Of a DNA stretch of 64,000 nt, positions 26,762 to 35,241 are shown one piece after another. Both the position numbers and the translations under genes were made by a program. The DNA comes from Thalassobius sp. I31.1. GTDB lineage: Bacteria; Pseudomonadota; Alphaproteobacteria; Rhodobacterales; Rhodobacteraceae. The stretch spans positions 1 through 64,000 of the forward strand of contig NZ_PWAA01000065.1 in NCBI RefSeq assembly GCF_003031585.1. Direction: 5' to 3'. Positions within the stretch are counted from its first letter, which is position 1; each line of letters begins with the position of its first letter. A model generated the notes under the pieces. That model worked only from the letters and a program-made list of their open reading frames with translations. It was not told where the DNA came from and searched no databases.

Positions 26762-28150
26762 ATGAGCCTTGATGCCGTCCTTGCCGAAATTGACAACAGT
26801 CTTGATGATGCGATGGAGCGCCTGAAAGGGCTTCTGCGTATTCAGTCGATCTCAACCGATCCGGCGTTTAAAGCCGATTGTGACAAAGCCGCTGACTGGC
26901 TGGTCGATGACCTGAAAAGCATCGGTTTTGACGCAGAGAAACGTGTCACCACCGGCCACCCGATGGTTGTCGCCCATGACCCGAACGCGCCCGAAGGCAC
27001 GCCACATGTGCTGTTTTACGGTCATTATGATGTACAGCCGGTTGATCCGCTGGAGCTGTGGGATGTGCCGCCGTTTGAGCCCACGATTGAGACCCGTCCT
27101 GAAGGTGACGTGATCCGTGCGCGCGGATCAAGTGACGACAAAGGCCAGCTGATGACCTTTATCGAAGCCTGCCGTGCTTTTAAAAAGATCCACGGTCATA
27201 TGCCGGTAAAGATCACTTTCTTTATGGAAGGCGAAGAAGAAAGCGGATCGCCTTCGCTGGTGCCCTTCATGGAAGCAAACAAGGATGAGCTGACCTGCGA
27301 CATCGCCCTGATCTGCGACACGGGCATGGTGTCCCCGGGTGTGCCGTCAATTGCCAGCCAGCTGCGCGGCATGCTGAAGGATGAGTTTACGCTTACCGGC
27401 CCGGCGCTGGATCTGCATTCCGGTCACTATGGTGGCCCTGCCCTGAACCCGCTGCGTGAGATTTCAAAGCTGATCACCAGCTTCCATGACGATACGGGTC
27501 GCGTGGCTGTAGAAGGATTCTATGAAGGCGTTGAAGACGTGCCCAGCCAGCAGCTTGCGGCCTGGAAAAACTGTGGTTTTGACGAAAAAGAATACCTCGA
27601 ATTCGCCGGTATGAGCAAAGCACATGGTGAAGAAGGTTATTCCGCGTTGGAACAGCAATGGGCACGTCCGACGCTTGAGATCAATGGCCTTTGGGGCGGT
27701 TACAACGGTGCGGGCACCAAAACTGTGATCCCGGCGGATGCCCATTGCAAGATCACCTGTCGCTTGGTGGGCGATATGGACCCGGACAAGCTGCGTGCAG
27801 CCCTGCGCAAACATGTAGAAGACCGCCTGCCACAGGATGCAAAGATCACCTGGAACCAGGATCTGGAAGGCAGCAAAGCCTCTGTCATGGACATTGACCG
27901 CCCGGAATTCGTGGCCGCAAAATCGGCGCTGTCAGATGAATGGGAACGCGAAGCCGTCTTTACCGGCATGGGCGGATCCATCCCGATTGCAGGCTTCTTT
28001 AAATCGATCTGGGGCATGGAAAGCCTGCTGATGGGCTTTGCCAACGATGATGACCGCATTCACAGCCCGAATGAGAAATACAACGTGCAAAGCTTTCACA
28101 AAGGCATCCGGTCCTGGGCACGCATGCTGGATAAACTGGCACAAAACTAA
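26762..28150 (+). CDS. M20 family metallopeptidase (dipeptidase)
   Basis: This 462-residue zinc peptidase of the ArgE/DapE/CPG2 clan carries the metal motifs YGHYDVQPVDPLELW (first His and its acid), RGSSDDKGQ (bridging Asp) and EGEEESGSPS (catalytic Glu and metal ligand). A dimerisation lid domain lies in the middle (about 195-370). The length fits the cytosolic non-specific dipeptidase group. Its likely role is cleavage of dipeptides in the cytoplasm. AGCGGAGA lies upstream of the ATG. A hairpin follows before the cupin gene. Confidence 0.92.
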   Translation: MSLDAVLAEIDNSLDDAMERLKGLLRIQSISTDPAFKADCDKAADWLVDDLKSIGFDAEKRVTTGHPMVVAHDPNAPEGTPHVLFYGHYDVQPVDPLELWDVPPFEPTIETRPEGDVIRARGSSDDKGQLMTFIEACRAFKKIHGHMPVKITFFMEGEEESGSPSLVPFMEANKDELTCDIALICDTGMVSPGVPSIASQLRGMLKDEFTLTGPALDLHSGHYGGPALNPLREISKLITSFHDDTGRVAVEGFYEGVEDVPSQQLAAWKNCGFDEKEYLEFAGMSKAHGEEGYSALEQQWARPTLEINGLWGGYNGAGTKTVIPADAHCKITCRLVGDMDPDKLRAALRKHVEDRLPQDAKITWNQDLEGSKASVMDIDRPEFVAAKSALSDEWEREAVFTGMGGSIPIAGFFKSIWGMESLLMGFANDDDRIHSPNEKYNVQSFHKGIRSWARMLDKLAQN

Positions 28151-28157
28151 AACAACA

Positions 28158-28187
28158 AAGGGCCGCCATCGTGCGGCCCTTCTTATT
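28158..28187 (+). terminator. Hairpin between the M20 and cupin genes
   Basis: AAGGGCCGC (28158-28166) pairs with GCGGCCCTT (28173-28181), followed by CTTATT. It is a moderate rho-independent terminator that would partly insulate the cupin gene. Confidence 0.65.
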
Positions 28188-28202
28188 AAGAGAGACCGAC
28201 AG

Positions 28203-28682
28203 ATGACAGATCCCACCCCTACATTACTGAAAGCCGCTGAGATCGACGCCATGCCGGGCCAGTCAAAAACACATTTCCTGAATCCCAATGCACAAAGGCT
28301 GCAGAAATCTCTGGGGGATATCTGCGGGCTGACCGGGCTTGGCGTGCATCTGATGGAAATTCAGCCCGGCGCTGACAGCACGGAACACCATGTCCACTAC
28401 TATGAAGACGAATGTATTTACGTTCTTGCAGGTCAGGCCACAGCACGGATTGGCGATACACACGAAACAATCGGGGCTGGTGATTTCCTGGGACATCCGA
28501 AAAACGGCGCGGCCCATTCCATCACAAACACAGGCACAGAGCCTCTGAAGATGCTGGTGATCGGACAACGTCTGGATCATGACGTGGCAGATTATCCGGA
28601 TCAGGGGAAACGTATTTTCCGAAACACCAGCATGCCCTGGGATCTGACAGATATCACCTCCCTGACCACTCCTGTCCGTTAA
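28203..28682 (+). CDS. Cupin domain protein
   Basis: The 159-residue protein is a single-domain cupin. Motif 1 reads EHHVHYYEDECIYVLAG (about 66-82), with two His and a Glu as probable metal ligands. Motif 2 is GHPKNGAAHSITNTG (about 100-114). The ATG at 28203 follows AAGAGAGACC. Similar cupins act as sugar-related isomerases, dioxygenases or sensors; the reaction here cannot be told. It is convergent with the next gene. Confidence 0.85.
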   Translation: MTDPTPTLLKAAEIDAMPGQSKTHFLNPNAQRLQKSLGDICGLTGLGVHLMEIQPGADSTEHHVHYYEDECIYVLAGQATARIGDTHETIGAGDFLGHPKNGAAHSITNTGTEPLKMLVIGQRLDHDVADYPDQGKRIFRNTSMPWDLTDITSLTTPVR

Positions 28683-28685
28683 AGA

Positions 28686-28922
28686 TCAGCTGCGGGAGGC
28701 ACGCAGGCACAGGGCCAGTTTCACAATCAGCAGAACCACTGGCAGCCCGTGCATCACGAGATCAAAGATATCGACCGGCTGCGTCAGTGTCCCTGCCCTC
28801 AACATCATCAGCTTTTCCACCAGATGCGGCATCGGGCGAAACGGCGCAAGGCCAAGGGCAAAAGCCACAATCGCCACATAAGACAGCGGCAGGCGATCAA
28901 TCAGGGTCATAAGTCTGGTCAT
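28686..28922 (-). CDS. Small two-helix membrane protein
   Basis: The 78-residue product has two hydrophobic segments: LSYVAIVAFALGLAPF (about 12-27) and FDLVMHGLPVVLLIVKLALC (about 53-72). RPMPHLVEKLMMLRAGTL lies between them. Proteins of this style (DRLPLSY...PHLVEKLRML) are common in roseobacters, with no known function. I set the start at the internal ATG at 28922, because the upstream extension is unlike the family. Confidence 0.65.
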   Translation of the reverse strand: MTRLMTLIDRLPLSYVAIVAFALGLAPFRPMPHLVEKLMMLRAGTLTQPVDIFDLVMHGLPVVLLIVKLALCLRASRS

Positions 28923-29012
28923 GGCGGATGTATAGCACAGCGCCCTGCCCCATGCAGCGCGCGCAATGCCGCAGTCTGACAATTGCCATGGGATGTACGG
29001 CGAGGTGAAACG

Positions 29013-29040
29013 AAAAAAGCTCCCACAAGGGGAGCTTTTT
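29013..29040 (-). terminator. Terminator of the first tRNA-Asp gene
   Basis: A perfect 11-bp stem (29014-29024 with 29030-29040, GCTCCC core) is flanked by A-runs, giving a T-run on the minus strand. It lies 7 bases beyond the tRNA 3' end. Confidence 0.85.
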
Positions 29041-29046
29041 CAAATA

Positions 29047-29123
29047 TGGCGCGGTTGACGGGACTCGAACCCGCGACCCCCGGCGTGACAGGCCGGTACT
29101 CTAACCAACTGAGCTACAACCGC
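29047..29123 (-). tRNA. tRNA-Asp (GTC), first copy
   Basis: The 77-nt cloverleaf starts GCGGUUG and ends CAACCGC-G-CCA, with the 3' CCA encoded. The anticodon loop is CCUGUCACG with anticodon GUC. The T loop reads GGUUCGAGUCC. The discriminator base is G, as in tRNA-Asp. It is identical over all 77 bases to the second copy at 31802-31878, in the same orientation. Confidence 0.97.
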
Positions 29124-29134
29124 GCTATGGGGGC

Positions 29135-29163
29135 TGTTTAGGGTTCCCACCGGGTGGGGTCAA
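29135..29163 (-). promoter_or_regulatory. Sigma-70-type promoter of the first tRNA-Asp
   Basis: On the minus strand TTGACC (29158-29163) and TAAACA (29135-29140) are separated by 17 bp and end 11 bp before the tRNA 5' end. This is a strong stable-RNA promoter layout. Confidence 0.7.
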
Positions 29164-30074
29164 GCGACAAAATGCGGGTTGGTGAAAGTTTTTTAACCGG
29201 CTAACGACAGGTGGTATTTGAGGGAGGATTTTGTGGTGGATATAGAAGAACTCAAGCAATCGCCGGCTGAAAATCGAGCTATCAAGCTGAAAAACTGGTT
29301 GAGCAATTTGTACAGCGTGGCGGCCAGAGCGAACTGCGCTTTCATGTAGGACTTGAGGATGCAAAAGCCCTCACCCATCTTCCATGGAACATTGCCCACG
29401 CAACGCAAGTCAAGTTGATCGCAATTCCCGGAACCGGGATAAAAGATATTCGCCCCCTCACCTCACTCCCGAATCTGCAGGCGCTGGATATCCGGGAGAG
29501 TGAAGCGGGGGATCTGCGTCCTATCCTTAAAATGCCACATCTGTATCGCGATCCGTCATCACCAACGCCAATTCAATCGCCAGCATTTCAATTCAGTGGG
29601 TGTAAAGCCACGAAACTTGATCCGAAGCTCCAGGAGCTGTCAGAGATTGAAAATGGACAGAAACGTTTTATTGAAACGGTCAGATATCTTTCAACGCTTC
29701 CGGCGTATCCAGCACTTTTACCCAGCGAAGAACACAGAATTTACAGAGATATTAGTCAACAAATTGAACAGTTCAATGAGGCTTCAAGTCAGATTGCAGC
29801 GCAAATTACTGGATTAAACGAGACCTTAAAAGTGGAGCGCTCAAAGGTCTGGAGTGAAATGAACAAACAATTGTCGTCCGGCAGAGAAAAACTGAAGGAA
29901 TTTAATGCTCTTAGCACGACCCTAAAAGAGGAACGCGAGAAAGATCGAAAGGCACTTGATGCATTCAAAGAAGAGTTCACCGAACGTGTCGCAGTGAGCG
30001 AACCTGCACAGCTGTGGGCCGAGAAGCAGACGGAGCATGAAACACAGCAGCAAAAATCATTCTGGTGGTTTATT

Positions 30075-31305
30075 TGAATTAGTCTCGATGTGGTCTGACA
30101 CCGCCCCCTTCTCAGCAAGCTGAAATGAGGACGGGGCATCTCTTGAATGAGATGATGTTTGTCCGTTTTGATGGAGGTGCAAACCGAACCATCAAAAGGA
30201 AACCACAATGTTGAATACTACTGACAAGATCATCAAACACAAAACTGGATTGCTGAACCTGGCTGAGGAACTGGGCAACATGTCGAAGGCCTGCCAGGTC
30301 ATGGGCATGTCGCGCGATACATTCTATCGCTACAAATCAGCGGTCGATGATGGCGGCGTTGAAGCCCTGTTCGAGCGCACACGGCGCAAGCCCAATCTGG
30401 CGAACCGGGTGGATCAGGCAACTGAGGACGCTGTCATCAAATCCGCCACGGATTTCCCGGCCTATGGTCAGGCCCGCACCTCGAACGAGCTGCGCAAACT
30501 GGGAGTGTTTGTCTCACCATCCGGCGTTCGGTCGATCTGGCTGCGCCATGATCTGGCGAACTTCAAAACCCGGCTCAAAGCACTGGAAGCCAAGGTTGCC
30601 GAAGAAGGCGGTATCCTGACAGAGGCACAAGTGCAGGCGCTGGAAAAGAAGAAGCTGGACGACGAAGCCTGTGGTGAGATCGAGACGGCCCATCCCGGCT
30701 ATCTGGGCTCGCAGGACACGTTCTATGTCGGCACCTTGAAGGGCGTTGGCCGGGTCTATCAGCAGACCTATGTCGACACCTATTCCAAGGTCGCCCACGC
30801 CAAGCTCTACACCACCAAGACCCCGATCACAGCCGCCGATCTGCTCAATGACCGAGTACTTCCGTTCCATGAAGAACACGATCTACCAGTGCTGCGTATC
30901 CTGACAGACCGGGGGACCGAATATTGTGGGCGCGTCGACAAGCATGACTTCCAGCTCTTTCTGGCCATCAACGACATTGATCACACAAAGACCAAGGTGA
31001 AATCGCCGCAGACCAACGGCATTTGCGAGCGGTTCCACAAGACGATCCTGCAGGAATTTTACCAGATCACGTTCCGTAAGAAGCTCTACGACAGCATCGA
31101 TGCACTGCAAGCCGACTTGGATGAATGGCTGCATCATTATAACCACGAGCGCACGCATCAGAGCAAAATGTGTTGCGGCAGAACGCCCATCGAAACTATG
31201 ATCGACGGGAAAGAAATCTGGCGGGAAACGTTTGTGAACTGAACTTGACCTGACAGACGCCGCCAGAAAAACGGCCAACTGTCAGATCACATCTGAACCA
31301 CTACA
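30075..31305 (+). mobile_element. Intact IS481-type insertion sequence, 1231 bp
   Basis: The element is delimited by a perfect 7-bp direct repeat GTTTATT at 30068-30074 and 31306-31312, the target duplication. Its tips start TG and end CA. The imperfect 26-bp terminal inverted repeats (30075-30100 and 31280-31305) agree at 18 positions, strongest in the inner GATGTGRTCTGACA. One transposase gene fills it. The right end also matches the decayed remnant at 2004-2168. The perfect target repeat and open transposase frame suggest a recent insertion. Confidence 0.93.
30208..31242 (+). CDS. IS481 family transposase
   Basis: The 344-residue DDE recombinase has an N-terminal HTH (LGNMSKACQVMGMSRDTFYR, about 21-40) followed by a basic region and an rve integrase core. 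Catalytic acids appear as Asp in YVDTYSKVAHAKLY (about 190), Asp in ILTDRGTEYCG (about 233) and Glu in NGICERFHKTILQEFY (about 274). The C-terminus HHYNHERTHQSKMCCGRTP is the usual end of the family. The frame is undamaged, so it is probably active. AAAGGAAACCACA precedes the ATG. Confidence 0.95.
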   Translation: MLNTTDKIIKHKTGLLNLAEELGNMSKACQVMGMSRDTFYRYKSAVDDGGVEALFERTRRKPNLANRVDQATEDAVIKSATDFPAYGQARTSNELRKLGVFVSPSGVRSIWLRHDLANFKTRLKALEAKVAEEGGILTEAQVQALEKKKLDDEACGEIETAHPGYLGSQDTFYVGTLKGVGRVYQQTYVDTYSKVAHAKLYTTKTPITAADLLNDRVLPFHEEHDLPVLRILTDRGTEYCGRVDKHDFQLFLAINDIDHTKTKVKSPQTNGICERFHKTILQEFYQITFRKKLYDSIDALQADLDEWLHHYNHERTHQSKMCCGRTPIETMIDGKEIWRETFVN

Positions 31306-31763
31306 GTTTATTGGCGGTCTTGGCCTCACAGCGGCGATTGCAATCGGCATTCTCAGAGGATTGGTTGTTGTGCCGGACAATCTTCTGGCCCTACTCTCCC
31401 CACCTGGCTGTAACATCGAAACCGGCAGCGGATGTGGCGGCCTAAGTCTGCGTGGTACATTAGTGATTGGCGCGCTTCTGACGCTCTTTACCGTCTCGCT
31501 CTGGTTTACGCGCCTGCAAATGAAGCTTTATCTCGCAGAACGTCACATGCGGCTTGATGCACGTGAACGCGAAGCCTTCACCAAAGCCTACATCGGCCTG
31601 TTGAGTGCCGGGGATACGTCTGAGGAAGCCGCACAACAACGCGCGCTTGTGTATGGTGCCCTGTTCCGCCCCGGATCGGATGGAACCGTGAAGGAAGAAG
31701 GCGGGCTTGACCCGGCGATCAGCGCCGCGGTTTCAAAGCTTCTGTCGAGATAACCTGAAAAAC

Positions 31764-31793
31764 AAAAAAGGCTTCCCGAAGGAAGCCTCTTTC
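31764..31793. terminator. Terminator between the broken gene and the second tRNA-Asp
   Basis: AGGCTTCC (31769-31776) and GGAAGCCT (31781-31788) form an 8-bp stem with a CGAA loop, with A-run and T-rich flanks. It can end the tRNA transcript on the minus strand and the broken gene on the plus strand. Confidence 0.8.
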
Positions 31794-31801
31794 TGCAGCA
31801 G

Positions 31802-31878
31802 TGGCGCGGTTGACGGGACTCGAACCCGCGACCCCCGGCGTGACAGGCCGGTACTCTAACCAACTGAGCTACAACCGC
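31802..31878 (-). tRNA. tRNA-Asp (GTC), second copy
   Basis: The sequence is identical to the 77-nt tRNA-Asp at 29047-29123 and lies in the same orientation 2755 bp away. It has its own promoter and terminator, and the flanks differ from those of the first copy, so this is not a simple recent tandem duplication of the whole locus. Confidence 0.97.
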
Positions 31879-31907
31879 CCGCTGCACTCCCGATTGGGAA
31901 TGAGCGG

Positions 31908-31936
31908 GTTCTAGAAGCCCTGGCCCCTGGCGTCAA
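31908..31936 (-). promoter_or_regulatory. Sigma-70-type promoter of the second tRNA-Asp
   Basis: TTGACG (31931-31936) and TAGAAC (31908-31913) on the minus strand are 17 bp apart and lie 29 bp before the tRNA 5' end. Confidence 0.6.
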
Positions 31937-32017
31937 GCAGTTCTGACACAATTTTCTGACTTTTTTATCTGCCACTGCATTTTCCGGACATCCCCGGTAT
32001 TTTGCTACAGGAGAACG

Positions 32018-32047
32018 CAAAAGCCCTGCTGCGTTAAGCAGCAGGGC
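32018..32047 (-). terminator. Terminator of the RTX gene
   Basis: A perfect 10-bp stem GCCCTGCTGC / GCAGCAGGGC (32023-32032 with 32038-32047) has a GTTAA loop and a short T-run on the minus strand. It lies about 30 bp after the RTX stop. Confidence 0.8.
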
Positions 32048-32077
32048 CATGTTTGCACTGTTCTGGAATGGTTCAGA

Positions 32078-33360
32078 TCACGCGACCACAGTCGACGCAT
32101 TGTTCAGTGTGATATCTCCGACAGCCAGTGTCTGACCACCCGTCACAAAGGCCACTTCCACGCCATCTATCAGAATACTTGCCCCGGTGTTTCCGGCATC
32201 AACTTCAAGCGTAACCACCGGCGCATTGGCAGGGTCAGTCCATTCAACATCGACCTCAATATTGTCATCTGCCGGATCAAAGTCGCTGATGGTCGCGACG
32301 TCGTTGACGCCTGCTCCCGCATCATTACCAATCCTGAAGGTGTCACTACCTTCACCGCCGATACCCGTATCACCAGCGCCCAGCAAAAGCGTATCATCGC
32401 CTTCACCACCATCCAGCGTGTCAGCGCCTTCATCAATGCTGGGGTTCTCGTTGTCGGTATGGTTCTCAGTGAAACCGCTCAGGAAGTCGTCGCCAGCGCC
32501 GCCGTTGATCGTATCTGCGCCAGAGCCGCCATAGAGATTGTCATTATCATCGCCGCCATTGATCGTGTCAGAACCACTGCCACCGTGAATGGTATCCTCG
32601 CCGGCACCACCGTCCAGCGTGTTCGTACCACCGTTGCCGCTGATTGTATCATCACCTTCGCCACCCGTTACGGTGTCATCCCCATTCCCGGCAGAAATCG
32701 TGTCATCACCTTCGCCACCGGAAATAGTGTCATTATCGGTCCCGCCGGAGATAACATCGTCACCAACACCACCGGTAATCTGATCGTCGCCAGCGCCACC
32801 GTTGATGGAATCATTGCCTTCATCACCAGTGATGACATCATTCCCAGTGCCCCCGGTGATCTGGTCATTGCCCTCGCCACCGGTGATCTGGTCATCCCCA
32901 TCACCACCGTTCAGAGCATCATTCCCGACTCCACCATCAATAATGTCGTTCCCGCCATCGCCATTGATCTGATCATTGCCAACGCCGCCTTGCGCAGTAT
33001 CGTCACCATTCCCGCCAGTGATCTGGTCATTGCCGTTGTCACCATAGAGAAGGTCGTTACCTTCGCCACCCGACAGGAAATCATTGCCATAATTTCCGTG
33101 CAGCTCATCGTTACCTTCGTGACCGGTGATCTGATCATTTCCAAGACCCGCCTGCACAAAATCATCACCGTCAAGGAGGGTATAACTCCGGGCTGTTGTA
33201 TCAGTATGGGTATAACTGTCATTATCGTTAGATCCAGTTATACTGGTATTGTCTGTGGGCGTGGACGTGCTGTCGTCGTCCCCCCACTCAAAAGGGCAAA
33301 AAGCAATGGCCCTAAAAATAAAAGCGCATTGCCTAAAAACGCCAGGTCCATCCCCGCCAT
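32078..33360 (-). CDS. RTX calcium-binding repeat protein with an apparent N-terminal frameshift
   Basis: The body consists of about 25 glycine- and aspartate-rich nonapeptides (GGxGxDxIx, e.g. GGEGNDQIT) forming calcium beta-rolls, followed by a C-terminal region typical of type I secretion substrates. The ATG at 33360, preceded by AGGAG, opens a hydrophobic start MAGMDLAFLGNALLFLGPLL. That frame must slip by one base at the T-run on the minus strand (33290-33293) to reach FEWGDDDSTSTP and the repeats. Restored, the protein would have about 427 residues. Without slippage a TTG at 33379 opens the repeat frame with an unnatural N-terminus. The lesion could be a sequencing error, a real mutation or slippage-controlled expression. 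Surface or extracellular location is likely. Confidence 0.75.
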
Positions 33361-33425
33361 AATCGCTACTCCTGCTCAACTAATATGAGTATTTATTTAC
33401 TCTTGTTGCAGACTGGATAGCAGAA

Positions 33426-33458
33426 TTCCGCCAATTCTATCAAAGTGAATTGGCGGAA
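33426..33458. repeat. 12-bp perfect inverted repeat between kdsA and the RTX gene
   Basis: TTCCGCCAATTC (33426-33437) and GAATTGGCGGAA (33447-33458) form a 12-bp stem with a 9-base loop. It may end kdsA transcription on the minus strand, although no T-run follows. It could instead be an operator upstream of the RTX gene. Confidence 0.6.
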
Positions 33459-33492
33459 CAAAGTCTATGCTTTCGGGGGATATGCGAAAATG

Positions 33493-34311
33493 TCACCCTT
33501 TGACGATCTGATCCACAGCCTTCAGATCTTTGAGAAGATCAGCCATCTGAGCCAAAGGCACCATATTCGGGCCGTCGGATGGCGCATTATCCGGATCTTC
33601 GTGGGTTTCGATGAACAGGCAGGACGTGCCTACAGCCACAGCTGCACGCGCAAGTGGCGGCACGAATTCGCGCTGTCCGCCAGAACTGGTCCCCTGCCCG
33701 CCTGGCAGCTGTACGGAATGGGTTGCGTCAAACACCACCGGATACCCTGTCTGCGCCATAATCGGCAGGCTGCGCATATCGGAAACCAGCATATTATAGC
33801 CAAAGCTTGTGCCGCGGTCCGTCAGAAGAATGCGTTTGTTGCCGGTGCTTTCCACCTTCTGCGCAACATTCCCCATATCCCATGGCGCAAGGAACTGACC
33901 TTTTTTCACGTTCACCGCTGCGCCGCTTTCACCGGCAGCCAGCAAAAGGTCAGTCTGACGACACAGAAAGGCCGGGATCTGTAGAATATCCACATGTTGT
34001 GCGGCACGTGCACATTGGGATGCCTCATGCACATCAGTCAGCACGGGAACATCAAATTCATCCCGGATCGCGGCCAGCATATCAAGCCCTGCATCAAGCC
34101 CGACACCCCGTTTAGTGGTCACGGAAGAACGGTTGGCTTTGTCAAAGCTTGCCTTGAAAACATACGGGATGTTCAGATCCGCGCAGACTTCTGCCATTTT
34201 ACCGGCAATCATCCGTGCGTGATCCAGACTTTCCAGCTGACAGGGACCGGCGATCAGCGCAAAGGGCTTGTCATTTGCAATTTCAATGCCGCGGATATCA
34301 ACTGTGTTCAT
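33493..34311 (-). CDS. kdsA: 2-dehydro-3-deoxyphosphooctonate aldolase (KDO-8-phosphate synthase)
   Basis: The 272-residue enzyme condenses arabinose 5-phosphate and PEP to KDO-8-P for the lipopolysaccharide core. It shows the family landmarks IAGPCQLES, FKASFDKANRSS, LTDVHEASQC, QIPAFLCRQTDLL, KKGQFLAPWDMGN, TDRGTSFGYN and FDATHSVQLPGG. The cysteine in AGPC and the His/Asp metal-type residues suggest the metal-dependent class, but this is not certain. It indicates a Gram-negative cell with KDO-containing LPS. It is divergent from the RidA gene. Confidence 0.96.
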   Translation of the reverse strand: MNTVDIRGIEIANDKPFALIAGPCQLESLDHARMIAGKMAEVCADLNIPYVFKASFDKANRSSVTTKRGVGLDAGLDMLAAIRDEFDVPVLTDVHEASQCARAAQHVDILQIPAFLCRQTDLLLAAGESGAAVNVKKGQFLAPWDMGNVAQKVESTGNKRILLTDRGTSFGYNMLVSDMRSLPIMAQTGYPVVFDATHSVQLPGGQGTSSGGQREFVPPLARAAVAVGTSCLFIETHEDPDNAPSDGPNMVPLAQMADLLKDLKAVDQIVKG

Positions 34312-34434
34312 GGCTCTGCTTTCCTGAAGGTGGGCTTATGTGATCTCTACACAAGCCTGCCGGTGAATGCCAGCATCCGCATTGACAGTCGCAGGAATTC
34401 GCGCAGTGTAGCGGCAACCAAAAAGGAGAAATCT

Positions 34435-34779
34435 ATGTCCATCACCCGCAAGCACCTGAGCGCGCGTTCCAGCGCAATCGTCATCCATAATGATACAATT
34501 TACCTGAGTGGCCAGGTTGCTGAAGGCGCAGACATTCAGGAACAGACAAAGATCATGCTGGGCAAGATTGATAAGCTTCTAGAAGAAGCTGGATCCTCCA
34601 AGTCACATCTTCTGCAGGCCGTAATCTGGCTGTCCACAATGGAGAACTTCGCTGCCATGAACGAAGTCTGGAACGCCTGGATCGATCCTGAAAACCCGCC
34701 GGCCCGCGCCTGTGGCGAGGCAAAGCTTGCACGGGAAGAATTGCTGGTCGAAGTGATCATTACCGCTGCAAAGCCCTGA
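34435..34779 (+). CDS. RidA family protein (RutC/YjgF-type)
   Basis: The 114-residue protein belongs to the enamine/imine deaminase family that clears reactive 2-aminoacrylate. Family segments are IYLSGQVAEGADIQEQT, KIDKLLEEAGSSKSHLLQ and the terminal ENPPARACGEAKLAREELLV. The family's catalytic Arg is present in PPARACGEA. The ATG at 34435 is preceded by AAGGAGAA. It is convergent with vsr, whose stop lies directly next to its own. RidA would protect PLP enzymes such as the D-serine dehydratase, although it is not linked to it. Confidence 0.9.
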   Translation: MSITRKHLSARSSAIVIHNDTIYLSGQVAEGADIQEQTKIMLGKIDKLLEEAGSSKSHLLQAVIWLSTMENFAAMNEVWNAWIDPENPPARACGEAKLAREELLVEVIITAAKP

Positions 34780-35241
34780 TCAGCTTTGAAAACGCCCCCG
34801 GATCTCAAACATGGGATCCGGGCCATGCAGCCAGTCCGTCAGCGGATCGGCGACCTGCTCCGGGGCCAGACGTCCCCGCCCTTTCAAAGCGCATTCCCAG
34901 ACCTGTGCAACGCGCCAGCCCTGATCCCGCAATGCCGCAATATTTTGCTGGTCACGCATGCGGTTCCCGGTCAGCTTTTCGCGCCAGAATTCCTGCCGCG
35001 TGCCAGGCCATTTAAACATCGCACACTCATGCAGATGCCAGAAACAGCCATGCACAAAGATCACAGCGTTATACTTCTTCAGAACAAGATCCGGACGCCC
35101 GGGAAGTTTCTTTCCCTGCAGGCGATAGCGAAAACCACGTTGCCAGAGCAACTTCCGCACAATCAGTTCAGGTTTCGTGTCGCGCCCCTTAATGGCACGC
35201 ATATTACGCTTACGCGTGGCGATGTCGTGGACATCAGCCAT
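34780..35241 (-). CDS. vsr: Very short patch repair endonuclease
   Basis: The 153-residue nuclease nicks next to T:G mismatches that arise when 5-methylcytosine deaminates. It shows [20 protein letters not shown], the catalytic GRPDLVL aspartate and the [18 protein letters not shown] zinc/active-site block, all typical of Vsr. The ATG at 35241 overlaps the end of the methyltransferase gene by 8 bases, so both are translated together, as expected for a Dcm-Vsr pair. No restriction endonuclease gene adjoins them. Confidence 0.95.
   Translation of the reverse strand: MADVHDIATRKRNMRAIKGRDTKPELIVRKLLWQRGFRYRLQGKKLPGRPDLVLKKYNAVIFVHGCFWHLHECAMFKWPGTRQEFWREKLTGNRMRDQQNIAALRDQGWRVAQVWECALKGRGRLAPEQVADPLTDWLHGPDPMFEIRGRFQS

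Larger units (their letters stand above)
29233..31753 (+). pseudogene. Coiled-coil membrane protein (DUF6161-like), broken by a frameshift and an IS481-type insertion
   Basis: Removing the insertion (30075-31305) and one 7-bp target copy joins KSFWWFI to GGLGLTAAIAIGIL in frame. The restored protein has about 427 residues: a soluble N-terminal part, a long coiled coil (about 110-240, with DISQQIEQFNEASSQ and EREKDRKALDAFKEE), two membrane helices and a C-terminal tail (AFTKAYIGLLSAGD, ALFRPGSDGTVK). The tail resembles what I recall of DUF6161 proteins, function unknown. A second lesion lies near 29270: the first 12-15 codons from GTG 29233 (VVDIEELKQSPAENR) are in another frame, implying a one-base loss. 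The gene lies between two tRNA-Asp copies and is doubly dead. Confidence 0.75.

Noticed and set aside
29047-31878. tRNA-flanked segment considered as an integrative element with att sites
   Set aside because: No integrase gene lies between the copies, and each tRNA is complete with its own promoter and terminator; duplication with a variable gene between is simpler.
32459-33388. 309-codon open frame on the plus strand through the RTX gene
   Set aside because: The repetitive Ile/Val/Thr-rich product is the complement of the glycine-aspartate repeats; the RTX frame is clearly the real one.
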